64,000 nt of DNA from assembly GCA_944383695.1 (NCBI GenBank), contig CALWQP010000004.1:47515-111514 (forward strand), written 5' to 3'. Numbering within the stretch: the first letter of the stretch is position 1; every line of letters begins with the position of its first letter. This DNA comes from an uncultured Mediterraneibacter sp. (lineage in GTDB: Bacteria; Bacillota; Clostridia; Lachnospirales; Lachnospiraceae). The position numbers were made by a program, and so were the translations under genes. Below are positions 53,550 through 61,558 of this stretch, one piece after another. The notes beneath the pieces were generated by a model. That model did not search any database. It was given only the letters and a program-made list of their open reading frames with translations, and was not told the DNA's origin.

Positions 53550-54710
53550 ATGTTTAAATATCACTGCCTGAATCCCATCGCCCAGGTGGGTCTGGATCAA
53601 CTGGATGAAAATTATGTAAATACAGACAATGCGGAGGAAGCGGATGCCATCCTTGTCAGAAGCGCCAAGATGCATGAGATGGAATTCTCCGGAAACTTGA
53701 AAGTGATCGCGCGCGCCGGGGCTGGAGTGAATAATATCCCGCTGGACCGCTGCGCTGAGGAGGGGATCGTTGTATTCAATACGCCGGGAGCAAACGCGAA
53801 CGGCGTAAAAGAGCTGGTGATCGCGGGAATGCTCCTTGCTGCCCGCGATATCATCGGCGGCATCAACTGGGTGCAGGAGTATGAAGAAGACGGGGATATC
53901 GCTAAGATCACGGAAAAGAAGAAGAAAGCATTTGCCGGGACCGAGATCAAGGGAAAGAAGCTGGGCGTGATCGGACTTGGGGCAATCGGCGTCCTGGTGG
54001 CAAATGCAGCCGTGCATCTGGGCATGGAAGTATACGGATATGATCCGTTTGTGTCCGTGGATTCTGCATGGATGCTGTCTCGCAGCATTTATCATGCCAA
54101 AACGGTTGATGAAATCTATAAAGAGTGTGATTACATCACAGTGCATGTGCCAGCTACGAAGGAGACAACGGGGATGATCGATAAAAACGCGGTCAGCCTT
54201 ATGAAAAAAGGCGTTGTGATCCTGAACTTTGCCCGTGACGTGCTGGTGAACCAGGAGGATATCGTAGATGCTCTTGTGTCAGAAAAAGTGCGCTGCTATG
54301 TGTCTGATTTCCCGACAAAGGAGATCGTGGGCGTGAAGGGAGCGATCGTCATCCCGCATCTTGGAGCTTCTACAGAGGAATCCGAGGATAACTGTGCAGA
54401 AATGGCTGTGGCAGAGGTGAGGGATTTTCTTGAAAACGGAAACATCACACACTCTGTCAATTTCCCGGACTGTGATATGGGAGAAAAGGGACAGGGGACG
54501 AGGGTCACGATCCTTCATAAAAATGTTCCGAACATGCTCGGCCAGTTTACAGGGCTGATGGCGGAAAGAGGGATCAATATCTCTATTATGACTAACAAGA
54601 GCCGTAAAGAGTATGCTTACACCATGATGGATGTGGACGCTGACGTCCCGGCAGAAGTGGAAGCGCAGCTCGCGGGCGTGGATGGAGTACTCAAAGTAAG
54701 AGTTCTGTAA
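53550..54710 (+). CDS. serA: D-3-phosphoglycerate dehydrogenase with C-terminal ACT domain
   Basis: A 386-residue first enzyme of serine synthesis. The substrate domain is split around the NAD domain (LGVIGLGAIGVLVANAA) with the D-hydroxyacid dehydrogenase signature (KKGVVILNFARD). A C-terminal ACT domain (about 315-386, TILHKNVPNMLGQFTGLMAERGINI) is the likely site of serine feedback. The ATG at 53550 starts one base after the serC stop; a serine phosphatase is not in the operon. Confidence 0.94.
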   Translation: MFKYHCLNPIAQVGLDQLDENYVNTDNAEEADAILVRSAKMHEMEFSGNLKVIARAGAGVNNIPLDRCAEEGIVVFNTPGANANGVKELVIAGMLLAARDIIGGINWVQEYEEDGDIAKITEKKKKAFAGTEIKGKKLGVIGLGAIGVLVANAAVHLGMEVYGYDPFVSVDSAWMLSRSIYHAKTVDEIYKECDYITVHVPATKETTGMIDKNAVSLMKKGVVILNFARDVLVNQEDIVDALVSEKVRCYVSDFPTKEIVGVKGAIVIPHLGASTEESEDNCAEMAVAEVRDFLENGNITHSVNFPDCDMGEKGQGTRVTILHKNVPNMLGQFTGLMAERGINISIMTNKSRKEYAYTMMDVDADVPAEVEAQLAGVDGVLKVRVL

Positions 54711-54740
54711 AAGTTTCTGAGCAACAGTCAGTAAGAGCTG

Positions 54741-54804
54741 AAAGCTGTATTTCCGAAGGAGGGATGTGGGTTCATCCTTCTCCAGGCGGAGATACAGCTT
54801 TTTG
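54741..54804 (+). terminator. Terminator after serA
   Basis: A 10-bp outer stem AAAGCTGTAT (54741-54750) with 54792-54801, an inner CCG/CGG helix and a GGATG/CATCC hairpin, followed by T residues. It ends the BCAA/serine operon. Confidence 0.8.
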
Positions 54805-54839
54805 TTGCATACGGAGATACCGATTTTTGTCCGCAGACA

Positions 54840-54868
54840 TTGACAAATTTTGTATAATTGTATACAAT
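54840..54868 (+). promoter_or_regulatory. Promoter of the Re-citrate synthase operon
   Basis: Consensus TTGACA (54840-54845), 17-bp spacer, TACAAT (54863-54868). The -10 sits in the middle of a 30-bp palindrome. Confidence 0.72.
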
Positions 54869-54877
54869 CATACAAAA
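54848..54877 (+). promoter_or_regulatory. 30-bp palindromic operator, probably for the GntR regulator
   Basis: Left arm TTTTGTAT, then core ATTGTATACAAT, then right arm ATACAAAA; the only mismatch is A54856 against C54869. TTGTATACAA resembles operators of FadR/FCD-type GntR proteins, and such a regulator is encoded at 56377-57042. The palindrome covers the -10 element, as expected for repression. Confidence 0.65.
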
Positions 54878-54956
54878 TCAAAGCTTGTGTGAGCGCCCGG
54901 AGAGCCTGAAAACAGAGCCGGCCGGCGAACGGCACAGAGTACATGGAGGCAGAAAG

Positions 54957-56345
54957 ATGCAGGACAGAAAAGTATTTTTAAACGAACATACCAATCTTCT
55001 GGAACTGGAGGAGCATATGTACCCGCTGGTTGACGTGGATACGCCCAATGTGTTCCGCAATCTGTTCCATTATGACGAGATACCGAAGATTGCGTTCAAT
55101 GACAGGATCGTGCCGCACAATATGCCGGACGAGATCTGGATCACGGACACGACCTTCCGCGATGGGCAGCAGTCCAGGGCGCCCTATACGACAGAGCAGA
55201 TCGTGACGATCTATGAATATCTGCACCGCCTCGGAGGCCCTAAGGGAAAAATCAGGCAGAGTGAGTTTTTCCTTTACAGTAAGAAGGACAGGGACGCTGT
55301 GTATAGATGCCTGGAAAAAGGGTATGAATTTCCGGAAGTTACGAGTTGGATCCGGGCGAGCAAAAAGGACTTTGAACTGGTAAAGGAAATCGGGCTGAAA
55401 GAGACAGGAATCCTTGTAAGCTGCTCGGATTACCATATTTTCTATAAACTGAAGATGACAAGAAAGCAGGCGCTGGATCATTATCTGTCCGTGGTGCGGG
55501 AATGCATGGAGACCGGAGTGCGTCCGCGGTGCCATATGGAGGATATTACCCGCTCTGACATCTATGGTTTTGTGATCCCATTCTGTGTGGAGCTGATGAA
55601 ACTTATGGAAGAATACAAAATTTCGGTGAAGATCCGGGTCTGCGACACGATGGGATATGGTGTGAATTTCCCGGGCGCGGTGATTCCCAGATCGATCCCG
55701 GGCATCATCTATGGTCTGATGACACATGCCGGTGTGCCCAGCGGACTGCTTGAGTTTCATGGGCATAATGATTTCTATAAGGCGGTCAACAATTCTACGA
55801 CAGCATGGCTGTATGGGGCATCCGGAGTGAACTGTTCCCTTTTCGGCATCGGAGAGCGGACCGGGAACACGCCGCTGGAGGCGATGGTGTTTGAGTATGC
55901 GCAGATTCGGGGCACGCTGGATGGAATGGACACCACGGTGATCACAGAGCTGGCAGAATATTACGAGAAAGAGATTGGGTATCACATCCCATCCCGCACG
56001 CCTTTTGTGGGAAAAAATTTCAATGTGACAAGGGCCGGCATCCATGCGGACGGTATGCTGAAGAATGAGGAGATCTACAATATCTTTGATACAGACAAAT
56101 TCCTGAACCGCCCGGCCCTGGTATCTGTATCCAATACTTCCGGCACAGCGGGTATTGCCTACTGGGTCAACGCTTACTATAAACTGCCCGATGACAGACA
56201 GATAGATAAGAAATCAGAACTGGTGTGCAGGCTGAAAGGATGGGTGGACAAAGAATATGAAGACGGGCGTGTTACAGTCTTGACAGATGAAGAATTAGTT
56301 GCGAAAATAGACAGTGTGTGTGACGAACTGCACATGACATTATGA
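54957..56345 (+). CDS. Homocitrate/isopropylmalate synthase-family protein, probable Re-citrate synthase
   Basis: A 462-residue protein with a DRE-TIM metallolyase barrel: ITDTTFRDGQQSRAPYTT near the N terminus, the metal-site LEFHGHNDFYKAVNNS, and GIGERTGNTPLE. It lacks the LeuA regulatory domain. The next enzyme gene is NADP-isocitrate dehydrogenase, and no citrate synthase (GltA) is present. In clostridia, Re-citrate synthase belongs to this family and supplies 2-oxoglutarate for glutamate. That function is inference from family and neighbours; homocitrate or citramalate synthesis is the alternative. Start: the ATG at 54957 after GGAGG (7 bases); an open frame extends upstream to 54858 but without a ribosome binding site. 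Confidence 0.78.
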   Translation: MQDRKVFLNEHTNLLELEEHMYPLVDVDTPNVFRNLFHYDEIPKIAFNDRIVPHNMPDEIWITDTTFRDGQQSRAPYTTEQIVTIYEYLHRLGGPKGKIRQSEFFLYSKKDRDAVYRCLEKGYEFPEVTSWIRASKKDFELVKEIGLKETGILVSCSDYHIFYKLKMTRKQALDHYLSVVRECMETGVRPRCHMEDITRSDIYGFVIPFCVELMKLMEEYKISVKIRVCDTMGYGVNFPGAVIPRSIPGIIYGLMTHAGVPSGLLEFHGHNDFYKAVNNSTTAWLYGASGVNCSLFGIGERTGNTPLEAMVFEYAQIRGTLDGMDTTVITELAEYYEKEIGYHIPSRTPFVGKNFNVTRAGIHADGMLKNEEIYNIFDTDKFLNRPALVSVSNTSGTAGIAYWVNAYYKLPDDRQIDKKSELVCRLKGWVDKEYEDGRVTVLTDEELVAKIDSVCDELHMTL

Positions 56346-56376
56346 CCGGACGGTCATGGCAGCAGGAGGACTGAAA

Positions 56377-57042
56377 ATGGAAGAGTATCAGGATCATTCT
56401 CTGGGAGGGCGGGTATTTCAGAAGATCCGTGAAGACATCCTCAATGGGAAGTATAAGGAAAATGACGAGCTCAGGGAGAATACCATAGGGAAAGAACTTG
56501 GAGTGAGCCGGACCCCTGTCAGGGAGGCGCTGCGCCAGCTGGAGCTGGAAGGCCTGGTCAGCATCATCCCCAACAAAGGCGCTTATGTGACCGGCATCTC
56601 TCATAAAGATATTTGGGATATCTATGTGATCCGCTCTATGCTGGAAGGGTTGTGTGCCCGCTGGGCGGCAGAGCATATTACAGAGTCCCAGCTTGATGAG
56701 CTGGAGGAAACGATCCTTCTTTCTGAGTTTCAGATGAAGAAGGAGAGTGGATTTAGCGCGGAACAGGTGGCGCTGCTGGACAGCAGGTTTCATTCGATCC
56801 TGTATGGAGCATCGGGCAGCCGGATCTTAAGTCATGTTCTGACAGATTTCCACAATTACGTGCAGACCGCCAGAAAATCCTCTGTCGTATCAGAAGACCG
56901 CGCCAGAAAATCCATCCGGGAGCACCGACAGATCCTGCGGGCCATCCGGGACCGGGATGGCGAAATGGCAGAGCAGCTTGCCAATGAACATATTATGCAT
57001 GTGATGCAGAACCTGAAGAAGCAGGGATACGAGAACGAGTAA
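56377..57042 (+). CDS. GntR family regulator (FadR/FCD subfamily)
   Basis: A 221-residue regulator. The N-terminal winged helix (about 10-75) contains VSRTPVREALRQLELEGLVSIIPNKGAYV, and a helical FCD ligand-binding domain follows (about 85-210). It lies between the citrate-synthase-like and icd genes. The 30-bp palindrome at the operon promoter is the best candidate operator, so autoregulation is likely; ligands of the subfamily are often carboxylic acids. Start: the ATG at 56377 after AGGAGG (7 bases), preferred to the ATG at 56356. Confidence 0.92.
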   Translation: MEEYQDHSLGGRVFQKIREDILNGKYKENDELRENTIGKELGVSRTPVREALRQLELEGLVSIIPNKGAYVTGISHKDIWDIYVIRSMLEGLCARWAAEHITESQLDELEETILLSEFQMKKESGFSAEQVALLDSRFHSILYGASGSRILSHVLTDFHNYVQTARKSSVVSEDRARKSIREHRQILRAIRDRDGEMAEQLANEHIMHVMQNLKKQGYENE

Positions 57043-57076
57043 AACAAATATATAAGAGATCAGGAGGAAACAGACG

Positions 57077-58273
57077 ATGGAAAAAATCAAGATGACCACA
57101 CCCCTTGTAGAGATGGATGGGGACGAGATGACAAGGATTCTCTGGAAGATGATCAAAGACGAACTGCTCATCCCCTACATTGACCTGAAGACAGAGTATT
57201 ATGACCTGGGACTGGAGCACAGAAATGAGACGGACGACCAGGTGACAGTGGACTCTGCCCGGGCTACAAAGAAATATAAAGTTGCGGTAAAATGTGCGAC
57301 CATCACTCCAAATGCCGCGCGCATGGACGAGTATGACTTAAAAGAGATGTGGAGAAGCCCGAATGGGACGATCCGTGCCATTCTTGACGGAACCGTGTTC
57401 CGCGCCCCCATCGTTGTAAAAGGCATCGAACCGTGCGTCAGGAACTGGAAGAAACCGATCACTATCGCGAGACATGCGTACGGCGATGTGTATAAAGGGT
57501 CTGAGATGAAGATCCCGGGCGCGGGGAAGGTGGAGCTCGTATATACGGCAGAAGACGGTACACAGACAAAAGAGCTGGTACATAATTTTGAAGGGCCGGG
57601 CATTGTGCAGGGCATGCACAATCTGAACAAATCCATCGAGAGTTTCGCGAGGAGCTGCTTCTCCTACGCCCTGGATACAAAGCAGGATCTCTGGTTCGCC
57701 ACAAAAGATACGATTTCTAAGAAATATGACCATACATTCAAGGACATCTTCCAGGAGATCTATGACGCGGAATTTGACGGCAAGTTCAAGGAAGCTGGGA
57801 TCGAGTATTTCTACACCCTGATCGACGACGCCGTGGCGCGTGTGATGAAGTCTGAGGGCGGCTATATCTGGGCCTGCAAGAACTATGACGGAGATGTGAT
57901 GAGCGACATGGTATCTTCCGCGTTCGGCTCCCTCGCCATGATGACTTCCGTGCTCGTATCACCGGAAGGATATTATGAGTATGAGGCGGCGCATGGAACC
58001 GTGCAGCGCCATTATTATAAACACTTAAAAGGCGAGGAGACATCCACCAACTCTGTGGCAACCATCTTCGCATGGACAGGGGCGCTCAGAAAACGCGGCG
58101 AACTGGACGGAAACAAGGAACTGATGGAGTTCGCGGACCGTCTGGAAAAAGCGACGGTGGACACCATCGAAGCAGGAGAGATGACAAAAGACCTGGCTCT
58201 GATCACCACAATAGAGAATCCGACAGTGCTCAACAGTGAAGAGTTCATCAAAGCGATCGCAAAGAGGCTGTAA
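57077..58273 (+). CDS. icd: NADP-dependent isocitrate dehydrogenase (eukaryotic-like type)
   Basis: A 398-residue enzyme converting isocitrate to 2-oxoglutarate with NADP. It is of the homodimeric, eukaryote-like class: [20 protein letters not shown] at the start, [22 protein letters not shown], and the substrate loop with [16 protein letters not shown]. It closes the three-gene operon. AGGAGG precedes the ATG. With the upstream synthase it could supply 2-oxoglutarate for glutamate by an incomplete oxidative branch. Confidence 0.96.
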   Translation: MEKIKMTTPLVEMDGDEMTRILWKMIKDELLIPYIDLKTEYYDLGLEHRNETDDQVTVDSARATKKYKVAVKCATITPNAARMDEYDLKEMWRSPNGTIRAILDGTVFRAPIVVKGIEPCVRNWKKPITIARHAYGDVYKGSEMKIPGAGKVELVYTAEDGTQTKELVHNFEGPGIVQGMHNLNKSIESFARSCFSYALDTKQDLWFATKDTISKKYDHTFKDIFQEIYDAEFDGKFKEAGIEYFYTLIDDAVARVMKSEGGYIWACKNYDGDVMSDMVSSAFGSLAMMTSVLVSPEGYYEYEAAHGTVQRHYYKHLKGEETSTNSVATIFAWTGALRKRGELDGNKELMEFADRLEKATVDTIEAGEMTKDLALITTIENPTVLNSEEFIKAIAKRL

Positions 58274-58622
58274 ATCTGGATCTGCCGAGGGATGCGATTG
58301 AGTAAAGTGTCCGAAAACCTCGGAGCAGATTATGGAAAACGTATTCAGAGCGGGTGTGTAGGTGGCTTCGGCTCCGCTCCATGGAATAAGAAAAAATAAC
58401 GAAATCCGGAAATATGCTAAGGGCAAAGCTGAGCAATGGGTAACTCGCCTTCGTCTCAGACAATGCCATTGCCCAGCTTAATGCATATTCCCGGATTTCT
58501 ATATTTCTAAATTCCATTCCGAAGTTGCCTCAGCCGCCCGCACACCCGCGCAGAAAGGCGTACAAAAAGGCGCTCCGCTGTTTTCTCCGTTTGTTCAAGT
58601 CGGAAGAGCTTCCGCGATGATT
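58274..58622. other. Intergenic region with a roughly 200-bp imperfect palindrome
   Basis: 349 bases between convergent icd and tmcAL, without a gene. From 58350 to 58549 the two sides pair in nested blocks separated by unpaired stretches: GCGGGTGTG/CACACCCGC, CTTCGG/CCGAAG, TGGAAT/ATTCCA, GAAATCCGG/CCGGATTTC, then a one-mismatch 14-bp stem. Flanks 58274-58349 and 58550-58622 show nothing I would call. Confidence 0.65.
58390..58505 (-). terminator. Terminator-like core of the palindrome for tmcAL
   Basis: The stem GAAATCCGG (58401-58409) with 58491-58499 and the inner arms are followed on the minus strand by GTTATTTTTTCTT, a good termination run for tmcAL. On the + strand the T-run is poor, so icd termination here is less certain. 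Confidence 0.6.
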
Positions 58623-59912
58623 TCAAATTTTTACGATCCCCTGTTTGTATTCGTTTTGAAATGCTGTCTTGAATTTATCTGTCACGACTGACATATACAG
58701 GTTGGAGGCGAGGATATCGTTCCTGAACATTTTCTGTCCGACAGAGGGGAGGTCTTCGCTGTCGGAGAGTTTTGCAAGGAGCGGGAGGGGGCTCTCTTTT
58801 GCGATGAGGCTAATAAGTTTTGCCCGGTCTTTCCGGTAGCCGAGGAGGCGGGCGTAAAAGTGATATCCGTTATCCATATATTCGGTCATATCGGCCTTTT
58901 TCAGCCCCAGCATAATGTGAAGGAGCGCCCGGTTTATGCGTGTCTGCGTTGTCTCGCGGGTCTTCAGGAGTTCGGCAAACTGTTTATAATTGAAGAAATT
59001 GTTGAGCTGCGCGCTGATGCGGTTGGCCAGTTCTTCAGATACGTCCTGGTAGCGGACCAGGCTGCCGGGGTGCTTGTTGAGCAGCTTGTATTTCAGGATG
59101 ATGGAAAAATCATTCTGATAGACCGGATATTGTACCCGGTGATAGTCTTTGAGCAGTTCCAGGCAGCAGGAAGGGACCTGGTTTTCCAGATCTCCCAATA
59201 TGCTGGAGAAAGCAGTGTTTTCAAATGTGCCGCCGGAACGCTCGGTGCGCAGTGTGGAGCCTGAGTAGGCGAGCAGGGAGCGGATGGCGGATGCAGAGCT
59301 GAAGCTGTCGGCGGAAAGGCGCTGGTCGTGATAGTGTGAGCCTTCTCTCCGGATCGTGAATGGGGTCATGCGGCTGTTGAGACGCTTCAGAGCCTTGAGG
59401 TATTCGATCCCCAGGATGTTGTTCGGGTCATCCAGCAGCGCTGCGTATGCGGGGATGCGGGTGTACTCCAGCAGGGCATCATGTCTGGCGGCTGGGAAAG
59501 AGGAGCCTTTTTTGAGATTCGTCTTCAGGAGGCTGCGGTAGTCTTCCGGTTCCCGGGAAAGGATGTCCGCTACATGGGAAAGGGCATCCAGGTCGTTGCA
59601 TTCGCTGCCGAAGCAGATGGAATCCACGACGCCCAGACTGTCCAGAAGGGATACAGCGCCCATGGCAAAATATTCAGCGCTCCCGGCCGCGTAGCAGACA
59701 GGAAGTTCAAATATGGCGGAAGCGCCGCAGCTTAAAGCCATTTCCGCACGCAGACGTTTGGGCATGATAGCGGGGACTCCCCGCTGTACATAATCGCCGC
59801 TCATTACAACAACGACAGCATCCGCTCCGGTCACGCGCCGGGCTTCTTTTATGTGGTGAAGATGTCCGTTGTGAAACGGATTGTATTCTGTGATAAGACC
59901 GACAATTTTCAT
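58623..59912 (-). CDS. tmcAL: tRNA(Met) cytidine acetate ligase (TmcAL) family nucleotidyltransferase
   Basis: A 429-residue protein with a HIGH-type nucleotidyltransferase N terminus (GLITEYNPFHNGHLHH), VVVMSGDYVQRG, and the conserved FGSECND near 107. TmcAL uses ATP and acetate to make acetylcytidine at position 34 of elongator tRNA-Met. The neighbourhood of pta-ackA is a common arrangement in this family of bacteria and fits a protein using acetate. Start: the ATG ending at 59912 with AAGGAGA; upstream codons precede it. Confidence 0.9.
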   Translation of the reverse strand: MKIVGLITEYNPFHNGHLHHIKEARRVTGADAVVVVMSGDYVQRGVPAIMPKRLRAEMALSCGASAIFELPVCYAAGSAEYFAMGAVSLLDSLGVVDSICFGSECNDLDALSHVADILSREPEDYRSLLKTNLKKGSSFPAARHDALLEYTRIPAYAALLDDPNNILGIEYLKALKRLNSRMTPFTIRREGSHYHDQRLSADSFSSASAIRSLLAYSGSTLRTERSGGTFENTAFSSILGDLENQVPSCCLELLKDYHRVQYPVYQNDFSIILKYKLLNKHPGSLVRYQDVSEELANRISAQLNNFFNYKQFAELLKTRETTQTRINRALLHIMLGLKKADMTEYMDNGYHFYARLLGYRKDRAKLISLIAKESPLPLLAKLSDSEDLPSVGQKMFRNDILASNLYMSVVTDKFKTAFQNEYKQGIVKI

Positions 59913-59922
59913 AAGAATCTCC

Positions 59923-59951
59923 TTGTATATCAATTTCTAGCATATTATACT
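59923..59951 (+). promoter_or_regulatory. Promoter of mgtE
   Basis: TTGTAT (59923-59928), 17-bp spacer, TATACT (59946-59951). The leader is about 100 bases; no M-box magnesium riboswitch is recognised in it. Confidence 0.65.
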
Positions 59952-60057
59952 ATAAAAAGATGATTTCTTATATAGAAAAATATTACGGAGAATGGGCAAA
60001 ATATGTCCAGAGACCGATTTTGCCGATATACGGCGGAAGAACAGGAAGGGGTACAGC

Positions 60058-61410
60058 ATGGATCAGAAAAACAGGCTGGATGTAGAGCAGATAACGGATC
60101 TGCTGGAAAAACACGATTTTAAAGAACTGAAGGAAGAACTGGAAACCATGCATCCTGTCGATATCGTGGAATGTCTGGAAGAGCTTGACAAAAAGCAGCG
60201 CACGCTTGTGTTCCGTCTTCTTGCCAAGGAGGAGGCAGCAGAAGTATTTACAGATATGAACAGTGAGATGCGCGAGGACCTCATCAATGCGCTGACAGAC
60301 TCTGAGCTGGAAGAAGTCATGGAAGAGATGTATGTGGATGATACTGTTGACGTCCTCGAGGAGATGCCGGCGAATGTTGTGGACCGTCTGCTGGCGGCTA
60401 CCGATGAGGATACAAGACAGAAGATCAATACGCTTCTCCAGTATCCGGAGGACAGCGCCGGAAGCATCATGAATATTGAGTACATCAGCCTTCGCAAGGA
60501 GATGACGGTTGCGGACGCGATCCTGAAGATCCGGCAGGTCGGCATTAATAAGGAGACGATCTACACCTGTTATGTGACGGAGAAGAGGAAGCTGATCGGA
60601 ATGGTCGACGTCAAGGATCTTCTGACAGCAGGAGAGTCTCGTCTGATCGGGGAAATCATGGATGAAAATGTACTTTATGCCAGAACACTGGACGACCAGG
60701 AGCATGTGGCTAACATGATCAACAAATATGGTCTTGTGGCAATCCCCATCATTGACCATGAGAACTGCCTGGTAGGGATCGTAACGGTTGACGATGCAAT
60801 GCTCGTCCTGCAGGATGAGGCTACGGAAGATATCAGCATCATGGCAGGTGTCAGCCCTAACGAGGATTCTTATTTTGAGACATCGGTATTCAAGCAGGCT
60901 AAGAACCGTACTCCATGGCTGATGCTCCTCATGCTTTCGGCTACAGTGACCGGGGAGATACTGGGATATTACGAGAATGCCATGGCGGCCATGCCGGTGC
61001 TGATCACGTTTATTCCGATGCTCATGGGCACAGGCGGTAACTGCGGTTCCCAGAGCTCCACACTCATCATCCGCGGGCTGGCTGTGGGAGAGCTCGAGTT
61101 TTCTGATATTTTTAAAGTCATCTTCAAGGAGATCAGGGTGGCTCTGATCGTAGGAACACTCCTGGCTTTTGTCAATGGAATCCGCATCTGGATCATGTAT
61201 GACAGGAATATGATGCTGGCATTGGCGCTGGGAGCGACGATGATCGCGGTAGTGGCTATGGCAAAATGTATCGGGTGCACCCTGCCCCTTATCGCGAAAA
61301 AAGTCGGACTTGACCCGGCGATCATGGCGGCGCCTCTGATAACCACAATACTGGACACATGTACGATCCTTGTGTATTTTAATATCGTCACCGCAGTGTT
61401 TAAAGTCTAA
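60058..61410 (+). CDS. mgtE: Magnesium transporter MgtE
   Basis: A 450-residue Mg2+ channel. It has an N-terminal helical domain (about 1-120), two CBS domains (about 125-250) that sense magnesium, and five membrane helices from about 275 with the family signature MGTGGNCGSQSSTLIIRGLA and KKVGLDPAIMAAPLITTILD holding the pore Asp. Start: ATG at 60058 after AGGAAGGGG; an earlier ATG at 59992 has no ribosome binding site. The stop codon adjoins a Rex-like palindrome that serves the next operon. Confidence 0.95.
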   Translation: MDQKNRLDVEQITDLLEKHDFKELKEELETMHPVDIVECLEELDKKQRTLVFRLLAKEEAAEVFTDMNSEMREDLINALTDSELEEVMEEMYVDDTVDVLEEMPANVVDRLLAATDEDTRQKINTLLQYPEDSAGSIMNIEYISLRKEMTVADAILKIRQVGINKETIYTCYVTEKRKLIGMVDVKDLLTAGESRLIGEIMDENVLYARTLDDQEHVANMINKYGLVAIPIIDHENCLVGIVTVDDAMLVLQDEATEDISIMAGVSPNEDSYFETSVFKQAKNRTPWLMLLMLSATVTGEILGYYENAMAAMPVLITFIPMLMGTGGNCGSQSSTLIIRGLAVGELEFSDIFKVIFKEIRVALIVGTLLAFVNGIRIWIMYDRNMMLALALGATMIAVVAMAKCIGCTLPLIAKKVGLDPAIMAAPLITTILDTCTILVYFNIVTAVFKV

Positions 61411-61412
61411 GA

Positions 61413-61430
61413 TTGTTATCTTTGTAACAA
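61413..61430 (+). promoter_or_regulatory. Rex-like redox operator upstream of pta-ackA
   Basis: TTGTTATCTTTGTAACAA fits the Rex consensus TTGTTAA-N4-TTAACAA except for two positions (T7, G12). It lies 60 bp upstream of the -35 of the pta promoter. The same bases could form a 10-bp hairpin, but no T-run follows, so an operator is preferred to a terminator. Confidence 0.45.
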
Positions 61431-61489
61431 TCTTATAAACATAGGGGCTGAAAAGAGTGGATTGTACTTAAAAATGCACATAAAATCCC

Positions 61490-61518
61490 TTGTATACAAA
61501 AAACGTTTGGGTTATAAT
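61490..61518 (+). promoter_or_regulatory. Promoter of pta-ackA with GntR-type core
   Basis: TTGTAT (61490-61495), 17-bp spacer, consensus TATAAT (61513-61518). The -35 forms part of TTGTATACAA (61490-61499), the same 10-mer as the centre of the operator at 54848-54877. Confidence 0.72.
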
Positions 61519-61558
61519 AAAAGTGCATGTGAAAAAAATGAAAGGTGGCTTTTAAAAC

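Noticed and set aside
59952..60057. Possible M-box (magnesium) riboswitch ahead of mgtE
   Set aside because: The leader is shorter than an M-box and the conserved elements are not found.
61408..61435. Hairpin at the mgtE stop as a terminator
   Set aside because: No T-run follows; the bases fit a Rex-type operator better, though neither is proven.
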